Positions 10,653-18,382 of a stretch of 32,956 nucleotides of DNA are shown here, piece by piece. This DNA comes from an uncultured Flavobacteriaceae bacterium (lineage in GTDB: Bacteria > Bacteroidota > Bacteroidia > Flavobacteriales > Flavobacteriaceae). Below the pieces are notes generated by a model, which worked only from the letters and a program-made list of their open reading frames with translations, was not told the DNA's origin and did no database searches. The translations under genes were made by a program, and so were the position numbers. Every line of letters starts with the position of its first letter. Position 1 is the stretch's first letter. The stretch is taken from contig CANNCA010000011.1 in NCBI GenBank assembly GCA_947503005.1, positions 1 through 32,956 on the forward strand, read 5' to 3'.

Positions 10653-12185
10653 TTATTCCCATTCTATGGTTGCTGGAGGTTTGGAACTAATATCATATAC
10701 GACACGATTCACTCCAGGGACTTTATTAATTATATCATTAGAGGTTTTTTGCAAAAACTCATAGGGTAAATTCACCCAATCAGCGGTCATTCCATCCGTA
10801 CTTTCAACAGCACGTAAAGCTACACATTTTTCATAAGTACGCTCGTCTCCCATCACCCCTACACTATTTACCGGTAAGAGCATGGCACCTGCTTGCCAGA
10901 CTTTGTCATACAACCCCCACTCACGCAAACCTTGTATAAAAATATGGTCAACTTCTTGTAGGATGGCCACTTTCTCCCGGGTTATATCACCTAGGATTCG
11001 AATTGCCAATCCCGGACCTGGGAATGGGTGCCTGCCCAAACGTTCATCGCCGACATCCATACTTTTTCCTACCCTACGCACTTCATCTTTAAACAACATT
11101 TTTAAAGGCTCCACCACTTTCAGTTTCATAAAATCAGGCAAGCCACCTACATTGTGATGACTCTTAATAGTTGCGGATGGACCGCCCGTACCCGAAACTG
11201 ATTCAATAACATCAGGATAAATCGTACCCTGCGCCAGCCATTTGGCATCTTCAACAAGATGTGCCTCATCGTCGAAAACCTCGATAAAAACCCGTCCTAT
11301 AATTTTTCGCTTCTTTTCAGGATCACTTTCCCCAGCCAAGGCATCCAAAAAGCGTGCCGAAGCATCTACGCCCTTCACATTGAGTCCCATTCCTTCATAT
11401 TGCTTCAACACATCGGTGAACTCGTTTTTACGCAACAGTCCATTGTTGACGAAAATACAGTGCAGGTGTTTGCCGATGGCTTTGTGCAGCAATACTGCGG
11501 CCACTGTGGAATCAACACCACCTGAAAGTCCTAAAATTACTTTATCCGTACCGATTTTCTGTTTTAATTCAGCAACCGTTTTTTCAACAAATGCATCGGG
11601 TGTCCAGGTCTGTTTCAAACCTGCAATGTGCACCAAGAAATTTTCAAGAATTTGTTTTCCTTGGGTGCTGTGGTATACTTCCGGATGGAACTGAATGCAG
11701 TATGTATCCTCATCGTTAAAGCGGAAAGCCGCGTTCTTCACATCTTGCGTACTCGCTAGCAAGGTTGTATTCTCAGGAAGTGACTTTATCGTATCGGCAT
11801 GGCTCATCCAAACTTGAGAGCCATCGGTAATCTCATAGAAAAAGGGCTCCGTACTGGAAATTGCAGTCAAATTGGCCCGACCGTATTCACGGGTATTAGA
11901 CTTTTCAACATTCCCACCATGAAAATGGGCCAAATATTGTGCTCCGTAGCACACCCCCAACAGGGGTATTTTACCCCTGATTTGTGATAAATCAGGATGT
12001 GGTGCATCATCGGCACGTACCGAGAAGGGGGAACCCGAAAGAATGACCGCCCCATACTCGGAGATATCTTCAGGCAGTTTGTTATAGGGTTTTATTTCAG
12101 AGAAAATATTCAGTTCTCGAACACGTCTACCAATGAGTTGGGTATATTGAGAACCGAAGTCTAGAATCAGGACTTTGTTTTGCAT
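10653..12185 (-). CDS. guaA: GMP synthase (glutamine-hydrolysing)
   Basis: 510 aa from [20 protein letters not shown]. It aminates XMP to GMP in purine synthesis. The class I amidotransferase has Cys in LLGVCYGAQ and His-Glu in [11 protein letters not shown]. The ATP-pyrophosphatase has the PP-loop [14 protein letters not shown]. The dimerisation domain carries [12 protein letters not shown] and ends [11 protein letters not shown], the standard terminus. Two codons upstream an in-frame TTG at 12191 could also start, but the ATG at 12185 gives the family N-terminus. The plus-strand sequence CAAAAATA at 12189-12196 reads TATTTTTG on the coding strand, a possible -7 box but very close to the start codon. 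Confidence 0.97.
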   Translation of the reverse strand: MQNKVLILDFGSQYTQLIGRRVRELNIFSEIKPYNKLPEDISEYGAVILSGSPFSVRADDAPHPDLSQIRGKIPLLGVCYGAQYLAHFHGGNVEKSNTREYGRANLTAISSTEPFFYEITDGSQVWMSHADTIKSLPENTTLLASTQDVKNAAFRFNDEDTYCIQFHPEVYHSTQGKQILENFLVHIAGLKQTWTPDAFVEKTVAELKQKIGTDKVILGLSGGVDSTVAAVLLHKAIGKHLHCIFVNNGLLRKNEFTDVLKQYEGMGLNVKGVDASARFLDALAGESDPEKKRKIIGRVFIEVFDDEAHLVEDAKWLAQGTIYPDVIESVSGTGGPSATIKSHHNVGGLPDFMKLKVVEPLKMLFKDEVRRVGKSMDVGDERLGRHPFPGPGLAIRILGDITREKVAILQEVDHIFIQGLREWGLYDKVWQAGAMLLPVNSVGVMGDERTYEKCVALRAVESTDGMTADWVNLPYEFLQKTSNDIINKVPGVNRVVYDISSKPPATIEWE

Positions 12186-12313
12186 GGGCAAAAATAGGAA
12201 AATCGAAAATTTGAAGAAGGGTTCTTGGTAGATATTTACAAGAGGTTTTTAACAAGTACTTAAATGTTAAAAAAATGAGTATTTTAGAACTTCCCCCACT
12301 AAACCAAACTGAT

Positions 12314-14194
12314 ATGAAGACTTATAAGGTACTAATTATTGTTTATCTTCCATTTTCATTTATGTTTTCACATGCACAGGAAAAAAAAGACAGCTTATTA
12401 TCCATATACAACAAAGTCGATGCTGTGGATAGCGTAAAGTTTCAAGCTTCTAGAGAACTTTACAAAATGACCTTTCTAACAAATCTTGGGGAATCCGAAG
12501 AATACGCACGCGAACTTTTAAGGATAGCGAATAAAACCAAAAATTATGAACATCTAGCTATCGCAAATGAATATTTGGCCGGGTTTTATCACCAATCACA
12601 ACAAAATGATTCAGCAAAGTTCTATTATCAAGAAGTGCTCGACCTTCGAAAACAAAAAAATGATATTCTTGCAATTGCGAGAGCTGAAGATAACATAGCC
12701 TTGTTAGAATATAAAAAGGGAAATTATAAATATGCAGATAGTATTTTATCAAAAAGCATTGAAGCATATAAGTCTTTAAATGATTCTGTAGATGTGGCTT
12801 ATAATTATGATATGCTAAGTCGTGTTTACGAACATCAAGGTTTCTACAGGCGTGCACTGCAAAGCTCCTTGAACTCTTATCAAATTTACAATGCTCTCCA
12901 ACATGAAGGTGGTAAAACCGATGCTTTGGTTCAATTGGCAATAGTCGAGAATAGTCTTGGTAATTTTGAACAAGGAATCAAATACAATATTGAAGCGTTG
13001 GAAATTCTCGAGAAAAACAACAATAATTATTTTTCTGCTGTCGCCAACATCAATCTTAGCGAAAACTATTTAGACCTACGCAAATTAGAAAATGCGGAAC
13101 ATTTTGCACAAATAGGGCTTACATTATCAACTGAAATGCAAGCTCCTGAGATGCAGGCTGATGCGCTCAATATTTTAGCCAAGATAAATCTTGAGCAAAA
13201 AAATTTGAATCAGGCTTTGGAATATGCCAAAAAAGCACTTCAGATTTATGAGAAGATCGAAATATCAAGCGGTATCCTTGAATCGTTGAACATGTTGGGG
13301 AATATTCATAACAAATTAGAAGATGAAAATAGTGCTTTGCAATATCTAAACAAGGCAATAGCGCTAGGAGAGAATAAAAAAGCTAATTCTTTTCTCGCAG
13401 AAACATATTATCATAGGGCACTAGCATATAAAAAATCCGGTAATTTGACTGAAGCATTTAATGACTATAAAAACTTTCATGAATTAAAGGAAAAGTTCTT
13501 AAATAATACAAAGTCGAAACAGATTGAGGAAATGCGTGCCATCTTCGATACCGAAAAAAAAGAACAACAAATCGCCCAGCAAGAAACCGAGATAAGCCTT
13601 TTAGAAGAAAAAGAAAAAGTTAGCCGACTTCAAAAGATGGCTCTAGGTGGTGGTATGGGCCTTTCTGCCTTAGCTCTAGGTTTTGGGTTTTACGGTTTCC
13701 GCCAAAAAACAAAACGAAACCGGCTTGAAAAGGAAAAGGTAGATGCCGAACTGGCCTTCAAAAAATCAGAGCTTGATTTTAAAAAGAAAGAATTGACCAC
13801 CCAGGCTCTACAACTCGCCAAAAAGAACGAAACCCTTGAAAATTTAAAGCAAAAAGCACATGAACTCAAAACATCCGAAGTTCATAATGGGTATCAGCAA
13901 TTGATAAGCGCCATTAATTTTGATTTGCAGGATGACAACAATTGGGAAAATTTTGCGCGTTATTTTGAAGAAGTTCATAAAGATTTTAACAGCAATGTGG
14001 CCAAAAAATACCCCGAAGTGACCCCCAATGAATTGCGTTTAATGGCACTCTTGAAAATGAATCTTTCCTCAAAAGAAATCGCGAATATTTTGAACATTTC
14101 CATCCCTGGAATTAAAAAAGCACGGCAGCGTTTGCGTAAAAAAATGCAACTTTCTTCGACCGATTCACTTGAAAATGCTGTTTTAAGCATATAG
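12314..14194 (+). CDS. TPR transmembrane regulator with LuxR-like HTH, paralogue 1
   Basis: 626 aa from MKTYKVLIIVYLPFSF, a signal peptide ending SHAQ; an ATG at 12275 would put a long extension in front of it, so I reject it. The periplasmic half is a chain of tetratricopeptide repeats (for example SLGNFEQGIKYNIEALEILE, KLEDENSALQYLNKAIALGE). One transmembrane helix lies near 442-461, then a charged coiled coil (KRNRLEKEKVDAEL). The C-terminal HTH, about 571-612, holds NLSSKEIANILNISIPGIKKARQRLRKK. This is a Bacteroidota one-component membrane regulator: periplasmic TPRs sense, the cytoplasmic HTH binds DNA. It lies directly upstream of an aerolysin-like lipoprotein gene, its probable target. 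The C-terminal third is close to the paralogue at 16288-18144, even at nucleotide level. Confidence 0.88.
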   Translation: MKTYKVLIIVYLPFSFMFSHAQEKKDSLLSIYNKVDAVDSVKFQASRELYKMTFLTNLGESEEYARELLRIANKTKNYEHLAIANEYLAGFYHQSQQNDSAKFYYQEVLDLRKQKNDILAIARAEDNIALLEYKKGNYKYADSILSKSIEAYKSLNDSVDVAYNYDMLSRVYEHQGFYRRALQSSLNSYQIYNALQHEGGKTDALVQLAIVENSLGNFEQGIKYNIEALEILEKNNNNYFSAVANINLSENYLDLRKLENAEHFAQIGLTLSTEMQAPEMQADALNILAKINLEQKNLNQALEYAKKALQIYEKIEISSGILESLNMLGNIHNKLEDENSALQYLNKAIALGENKKANSFLAETYYHRALAYKKSGNLTEAFNDYKNFHELKEKFLNNTKSKQIEEMRAIFDTEKKEQQIAQQETEISLLEEKEKVSRLQKMALGGGMGLSALALGFGFYGFRQKTKRNRLEKEKVDAELAFKKSELDFKKKELTTQALQLAKKNETLENLKQKAHELKTSEVHNGYQQLISAINFDLQDDNNWENFARYFEEVHKDFNSNVAKKYPEVTPNELRLMALLKMNLSSKEIANILNISIPGIKKARQRLRKKMQLSSTDSLENAVLSI

Positions 14195-14242
14195 TAAACC
14201 CTCAGTAAATACTACGCTTTCCGAATTATTTTGGTGGAGTAT

Positions 14243-14411
14243 ACCATTTGTCTCCCCTCTTTTTTTTATGCCCCAGAATGTGCGGCCTAGGTTTGTGGTG
14301 TCATTAAGTTGACAATTAAGTTTTGTGGTCTTGCTCGGTTCGGTACTGCAGATCAAAACCGAGTAGGTCACACAAAGCATAAAAGAAGTTTAACCACAAA
14401 ACAAATAGATT
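14243..14411 (+). promoter_or_regulatory. Promoter and structured leader of the aerolysin-like lipoprotein gene
   Basis: TAGGTTTG at 14288-14295 matches the TAnnTTTG -7 box. Upstream lie a T-run (~14261-14267) and ACCATTTGTCTCC at 14243-14255, which aligns with the repeat before the second effector. The predicted leader (~110 nt) contains a hairpin: 14322-14327 with 14371-14376, and 14334-14340 (CTCGGTT) with 14357-14363 (AACCGAG). TTTTGTGGT at 14321-14329 can instead pair 9/9 with ACCACAAAA at 14393-14401, only 10 nt before the ATG. The block aligns over its length with 18202-18382 before the cytolysin-like gene, with compensatory changes in the hairpin. Confidence 0.65.
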
Positions 14412-16178
14412 ATGAAAACTTTGAACAGATTTTTTAGACTCGTAGTATTAATAGTATTGACCCTTGGCCTTACATCTTGTAGTAAGGAAGAAATTGAACC
14501 ACCCATACAGGTTATTGACACCGACAAAGATGGTATTGCCGATGCAAACGATAACTGCCCCTCCATAGCGGGTCCCGTAAGTAATCAAGGCTGTCCGGCA
14601 AACACCGATGGTGGTGATGGACAAATTACCGAAAACGAAGGCATCACCGAAGAAGATTTGGAAACCTATAAAGGTGATATCGGTATGGTGCTCAACACCA
14701 GGGAACTGGCCAAAAAAGGTTATCACCCCGTAAAAGCCCAACTTGAAGTTAAAGGAACCTCGGCCGATTTTTCTCAAACCATCGATCTAGACCCCTACGC
14801 TTTTATGGGTCAAATCAAATTGCCGGTTGAAGATTTGAGCGAAGCTGACTTAGAAATCCTTAAAGACGGGGTAGAGGTTATCGCCAAACTGTTCAATGCA
14901 GAAGGCGCTGAAATTTTTACGGAAACCTTTTCCAGCATTTTGTTCAAGCCAGACCCGGTTCCGGCGACCTGTAACCCTAACGACCTTCCCGATTTGAATA
15001 CCGAGGTCGAAGTAGTAGAGAACACCCCTTATTATATACAGGCCGTAAAATATGAAAACAACCAAGTAGAACCCGAAAACAGGGCAGCTTTTCGTCGGAT
15101 TTTGCAAGAGAACCCGTTAGATCAGTCGAGTTACTTGTACAACAATCTGTTGAGCATGACATCCACCATTGAATTCACGGGTGATGAAGAGAACTCCTCA
15201 TTCTTTTTTGAAGCCATAGAAGGCAAAGCGAACCATTTCAATATCAAACATCAAGCGTCGGACAGCTATTTAAAAAGCGAATTATTGAGGTATGGCTTTC
15301 TCGATTTAGGTTATGACGGAATAAAAGTTGGCCATGAAAAAAGCGATAGACTAAACCAACAATTTGTTTTGCACAAAGTAGCCAATGGGGTTTACCGTAT
15401 GACGGATGCCTATTTTGAACCTATCAAAGTTACACCCGGTGTCGGTCTTACGGTAGGTGCTGCTGAAGGTGAAGAATTATTGGTGAGACTGGTACCCATG
15501 AACATCGATTGGGAGGTCCAAGAAATCGAAACCCACTATTTGGAGCCCTTGTTACCCGCAGCACAAAATGGTTTTAGCTACAATAGTACGCTCATTAATT
15601 GTGGTAGCGGTTCGTTGAAACAAACCATCGGTGAATCAAAAAGTGTCGAGACCAAGACGACCGTAGGTTGGGAAGAAAGTTTCTCGTTCATGTCCAGCAG
15701 CACCTCTAGCTATTCTATGACACTTGGTTTGGAAGTTGAAGGAAAATTTTTCGGCAATGGCGCCAAATATTCAGCTGAGGCAACCGGTAGCAGTGAGTTT
15801 ACGACCCAAAATTCTATTGAAAACAGCATTTGGAACGAAGCAACCGATACCACAACCGAAACCTTTTTCTCTGAACGCGAAATTACCGTGCCCGCCAAAA
15901 GTGCAGTGCAGGCCTATGATGCCTTCCAAAGCTATGACAACATTAAGGTTAATGTTGTACAGCGTGTTCAGGTAAAGGGAAGAAACCAAAATGACAATAA
16001 TGAGGCCTTGAGCGGAAAACAAATCGCTTCACAGTTCCACTTTAATGGCTTTGATGGGGTCATTACGCGAATCGAAGGCGATTATGTCGAAGTGACCATA
16101 AGGGCTGTTGCCACTATGGACAAAATTTTTAAATCTAAAAGTGATGTGCAGGAAGTTGCTGCCAATTGCAGTAATTGA
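14412..16178 (+). CDS. Surface-type lipoprotein with TSP3-like motif and aerolysin-like pore-forming domain
   Basis: 588 aa. Lipoprotein signal MKTLNRFFRLVV...LTSC with the lipid cysteine at 23. The following SKEEIE fits the acidic lipoprotein export signal known to send Bacteroidota lipoproteins to the cell surface. Residues 36-50 (DTDKDGIADANDNCP) are a calcium-binding thrombospondin type 3-like motif. Residues ~205-385 are beta-rich (FNIKHQASDSYLKSE, YRMTDAYFEPIKV) and might be a beta-trefoil lectin, a weak call. After Cys397, residues ~398-575 look like the aerolysin/ETX-MTX2 fold: long Ser/Thr-rich alternating strands (VETKTTVGWEESFSF, SSSTSSYSMTLGLEVEGKF, TTTETFFS) and the EITVPAKSAVQAYDAFQ turn typical of these toxins. 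Likely role: antagonism or prey/host membrane attack from the cell surface (inference). Its leader is homologous to that of the cytolysin-like gene. Confidence 0.7.
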   Translation: MKTLNRFFRLVVLIVLTLGLTSCSKEEIEPPIQVIDTDKDGIADANDNCPSIAGPVSNQGCPANTDGGDGQITENEGITEEDLETYKGDIGMVLNTRELAKKGYHPVKAQLEVKGTSADFSQTIDLDPYAFMGQIKLPVEDLSEADLEILKDGVEVIAKLFNAEGAEIFTETFSSILFKPDPVPATCNPNDLPDLNTEVEVVENTPYYIQAVKYENNQVEPENRAAFRRILQENPLDQSSYLYNNLLSMTSTIEFTGDEENSSFFFEAIEGKANHFNIKHQASDSYLKSELLRYGFLDLGYDGIKVGHEKSDRLNQQFVLHKVANGVYRMTDAYFEPIKVTPGVGLTVGAAEGEELLVRLVPMNIDWEVQEIETHYLEPLLPAAQNGFSYNSTLINCGSGSLKQTIGESKSVETKTTVGWEESFSFMSSSTSSYSMTLGLEVEGKFFGNGAKYSAEATGSSEFTTQNSIENSIWNEATDTTTETFFSEREITVPAKSAVQAYDAFQSYDNIKVNVVQRVQVKGRNQNDNNEALSGKQIASQFHFNGFDGVITRIEGDYVEVTIRAVATMDKIFKSKSDVQEVAANCSN

Positions 16179-16205
16179 TTTTTAATATTTTAGCTTGCTT
16201 ATCTT

Positions 16206-16229
16206 AACAGGCCTTCGGGCCTGTTTTTT
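16206..16229 (+). terminator. Intrinsic terminator after the aerolysin-like gene
   Basis: AACAGGCC (16206-16213), a TTCG tetraloop and GGCCTGTT (16218-16225) form a perfect 8-bp hairpin followed by a T-run to 16229. It separates the first regulator/effector pair from the second and shows that the in-frame start at 16195 of the next gene is not the real one. Confidence 0.9.
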
Positions 16230-16262
16230 ATTGCCCTTAAACATAATTCTAGAAAGAAAATG

Positions 16263-16270
16263 TATCTTTA
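16263..16270 (+). promoter_or_regulatory. Putative -7 box (TATCTTTA) of the second TPR regulator
   Basis: TATCTTTA lies 17 bp before the ATG at 16288 and directly after the terminator at 16206-16229, so the second regulator probably has its own promoter. It is the same octamer as at 5768 and 20944. Confidence 0.45.
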
Positions 16271-16287
16271 AATTAAACCAAACCCCT

Positions 16288-18144
16288 ATGAAACCCAAAA
16301 TCATCTTTTGGTTTTTGTTTGTTTGTGTCATATCTCCCCCGCTCTGTGCCCAGCAAAATCAAAAACTGGATAGTCTTTTACATGTTTATAAAACACAAAA
16401 AGATGACACCCTAAAAGTCTTAACTCTGGAGAAATTGGCTTATGGATATTTGTACATAGATATAAATAAATCATTCGAATACTCAAATGAGGGGTTGCAT
16501 CTATCGCACAGGTTAGACTATGAATACGGATCAGCCTTAAGCAATTTAAGTATTGGTACGGCGAATGCCGTTTTAAATCAACCAGATTCTGCAAGGATTT
16601 ATTGGAATAAAGCGCTGAAAATTTTTGAAAAACTTAGGAAATACGGCGCAATTGGAAGAACAAATAGAAATCTAGCAATTTTAGGATATGAAACGGGAAA
16701 TTACGCAACAGCTTTAAGTCATATTCAAAGGAGTATTACCATTTTTAGGGAAAAAATAAATGACTCTTTAAGCTTGGCCAACTCCCTAGATACAAAGAGC
16801 AAAATTCATGTTTATCAAGGGAATTATAAACTAGCACTTATTCCATCATTACAATCATTAAGAATTTTAGATAAACTCAATGAGCCACAATGGCTTGCTC
16901 ATGCTTTAAATAATTTGGGCATTATCGAATTCTATAATGGTAACTTTCTAAAGGCTATTGAACATAACGAACGTGCCCTTGAAATCTATAGAAAACTTGG
17001 TTTGAATTGGTGGATTGCACAAGCACTAAATGATATTGGTAATGCCCAGTTTTATCTAAAAGATTATCAAATGGCCGAAAGCACTTTAAACGAATGTGTA
17101 ATTGTAGCTAGAGAAATAGGAAATCAGTCTGTATTAGGAACCGCGCTAAACAACCTAGGAAAAACTTTGGTTAAAATAAACATGGTGGATAAAGGCATTG
17201 GAAAACTTGAAGAAAGTCTGAAAATTGCTGAGGAAATGGATGCGAAAAATAAAGTAGTAGAGCGACTTAATGATTTAGGAAAAGCTTACACTGAAAAGGG
17301 TAATACAAATCGTGCTATTGCGTATTACAACAAAGCCATAGTTCTTGCTGATAGTATAGGAGCCAAGGATAACCTTAAAAATGGATATTTTCATCGTTCA
17401 AAATCCTACGCTAAAATAAATAGGTTTAAAGAGGCCTATTTAGATCAAGAAAGGCTTAGAATCTTGAATGACTCGCTATACAATGAAAAAAAATCACATC
17501 AGATACAAGAACTACTAACCATATATGAAACCGAAAAAAAAGAACAACAAATCGCACTTCAAGAACAAGAAATCACCGTTTTAGAACAAAAAGCTGAAAT
17601 AAGTAATCTGCAAAAACTTTTAATGGGTATTGGCCTTTTGCTTTCCCTTGTAGGATTTTACGGAATTCGCCAAAAACTGAAGCGTAACAAACTCGAAAAG
17701 GAAAAGGTAGATGCCGAACTCGAATTCAAAAAGAAAGAATTGACCACCCACGCCCTTAACTTGGCACGAAAGAATGAAACGCTTGAAAACCTAAAACTAA
17801 AAGCGCAGGAATTGAAGCAAAAGGAAAATACTGGAACGGGTTACAACCAATTGATTCGCTCCATCAATTTTGATTTGCAAGACGATAATAATTGGGAGAA
17901 TTTCTCACGTTATTTTGAAGAAGTACATAAAGACTTTAACAGCAATGTGAAAACGAAATACCCAGATGTTACCTCAAATGAATTGCGATTATTGGCACTT
18001 TTAAAGATGAATTTGTCTTCCAAAGAAATTGCCAACATCCTTAATATTTCCGCCGAAGGGATAAAAAAAGCACGTTATCGACTGCGGAAAAAGTTAGATT
18101 TAACTACAGAAGACTCCCTACAAGATTTGGTCTTATCCCTTTAA
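16288..18144 (+). CDS. TPR transmembrane regulator with LuxR-like HTH, paralogue 2
   Basis: 618 aa from MKPKIIFWFLFVCVISPPLCAQ, a clean signal peptide; the upstream in-frame ATG at 16195 would place the terminator hairpin inside the gene. Periplasmic TPRs include NLGIIEFYNGNFLKAIEHNE and GNTNRAIAYYNKAIVLAD. A transmembrane helix lies near 444-460, then a basic/acidic coiled coil (KLKRNKLEKEKVDAELEFKK). The HTH at about 563-604 holds NLSSKEIANILNISAEGIKKARYRLRKK. The same domain order as the gene at 12314, and near-identical blocks such as FDLQDDNNWENF and EVHKDFNSNV, mark them as duplicates. It lies just upstream of the cytolysin-like lipoprotein gene, its likely target. Confidence 0.88.
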   Translation: MKPKIIFWFLFVCVISPPLCAQQNQKLDSLLHVYKTQKDDTLKVLTLEKLAYGYLYIDINKSFEYSNEGLHLSHRLDYEYGSALSNLSIGTANAVLNQPDSARIYWNKALKIFEKLRKYGAIGRTNRNLAILGYETGNYATALSHIQRSITIFREKINDSLSLANSLDTKSKIHVYQGNYKLALIPSLQSLRILDKLNEPQWLAHALNNLGIIEFYNGNFLKAIEHNERALEIYRKLGLNWWIAQALNDIGNAQFYLKDYQMAESTLNECVIVAREIGNQSVLGTALNNLGKTLVKINMVDKGIGKLEESLKIAEEMDAKNKVVERLNDLGKAYTEKGNTNRAIAYYNKAIVLADSIGAKDNLKNGYFHRSKSYAKINRFKEAYLDQERLRILNDSLYNEKKSHQIQELLTIYETEKKEQQIALQEQEITVLEQKAEISNLQKLLMGIGLLLSLVGFYGIRQKLKRNKLEKEKVDAELEFKKKELTTHALNLARKNETLENLKLKAQELKQKENTGTGYNQLIRSINFDLQDDNNWENFSRYFEEVHKDFNSNVKTKYPDVTSNELRLLALLKMNLSSKEIANILNISAEGIKKARYRLRKKLDLTTEDSLQDLVLSL

Positions 18145-18163
18145 AATAAGGCTCTCAAAAGCC

Positions 18164-18212
18164 TGTCCACCTTTTGTCCTTAAACTATTTTAGGGGTGTC
18201 CACCTCTTGTCC
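18164..18212 (+). repeat. Direct repeat TGTCCACCTYTTGTCC upstream of the cytolysin-like gene
   Basis: Two 16-bp copies (18164-18179 and 18197-18212) differ at one base and are 33 bp apart, about three helical turns. A related ACCATTTGTCTCC stands at the corresponding place (14243-14255) before the aerolysin-like gene. The position just upstream of the promoter suggests binding sites for the adjacent HTH regulator (inference). Confidence 0.55.
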
Positions 18213-18246
18213 ACCATCGTTTTTTTACTTCCTGAAACCAAGGCTA

Positions 18247-18382
18247 TAGGTTTGTGGTGTCATTGAAATCAATCTAGACAATGACAACCGTTTTGTGGTC
18301 TTGCTCAGTTACGTACTGCAGACTAAAACTGAGTAAGTCACACAAAACAGCATTTAAGTTTAACCACAAAACAAAACGGATT
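18247..18382 (+). promoter_or_regulatory. Promoter and structured leader of the cytolysin-like lipoprotein gene
   Basis: TAGGTTTG at 18247-18254 is the -7 box. The leader hairpin pairs 18292-18297 with 18341-18346 and 18304-18310 (CTCAGTT) with 18327-18333 (AACTGAG). TTTTGTGGT at 18291-18299 can alternatively pair with ACCACAAAA at 18363-18371, 11 nt before the ATG. Compared with the leader at 14288-14411, the pair g14337-c14360 is a18307-t18330 here, and t14331-g14366 is t18301-a18336, both keeping the pairing. Confidence 0.65.

Noticed and set aside
16195-16287. Upstream in-frame start of the second TPR regulator
   Set aside because: The extension would contain the terminator hairpin and the TATCTTTA box; the ATG at 16288 begins a proper signal peptide.
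18281-18382. Upstream in-frame start of the cytolysin-like gene
   Set aside because: It would translate the structured leader and bury the lipoprotein signal, which begins at 18383.
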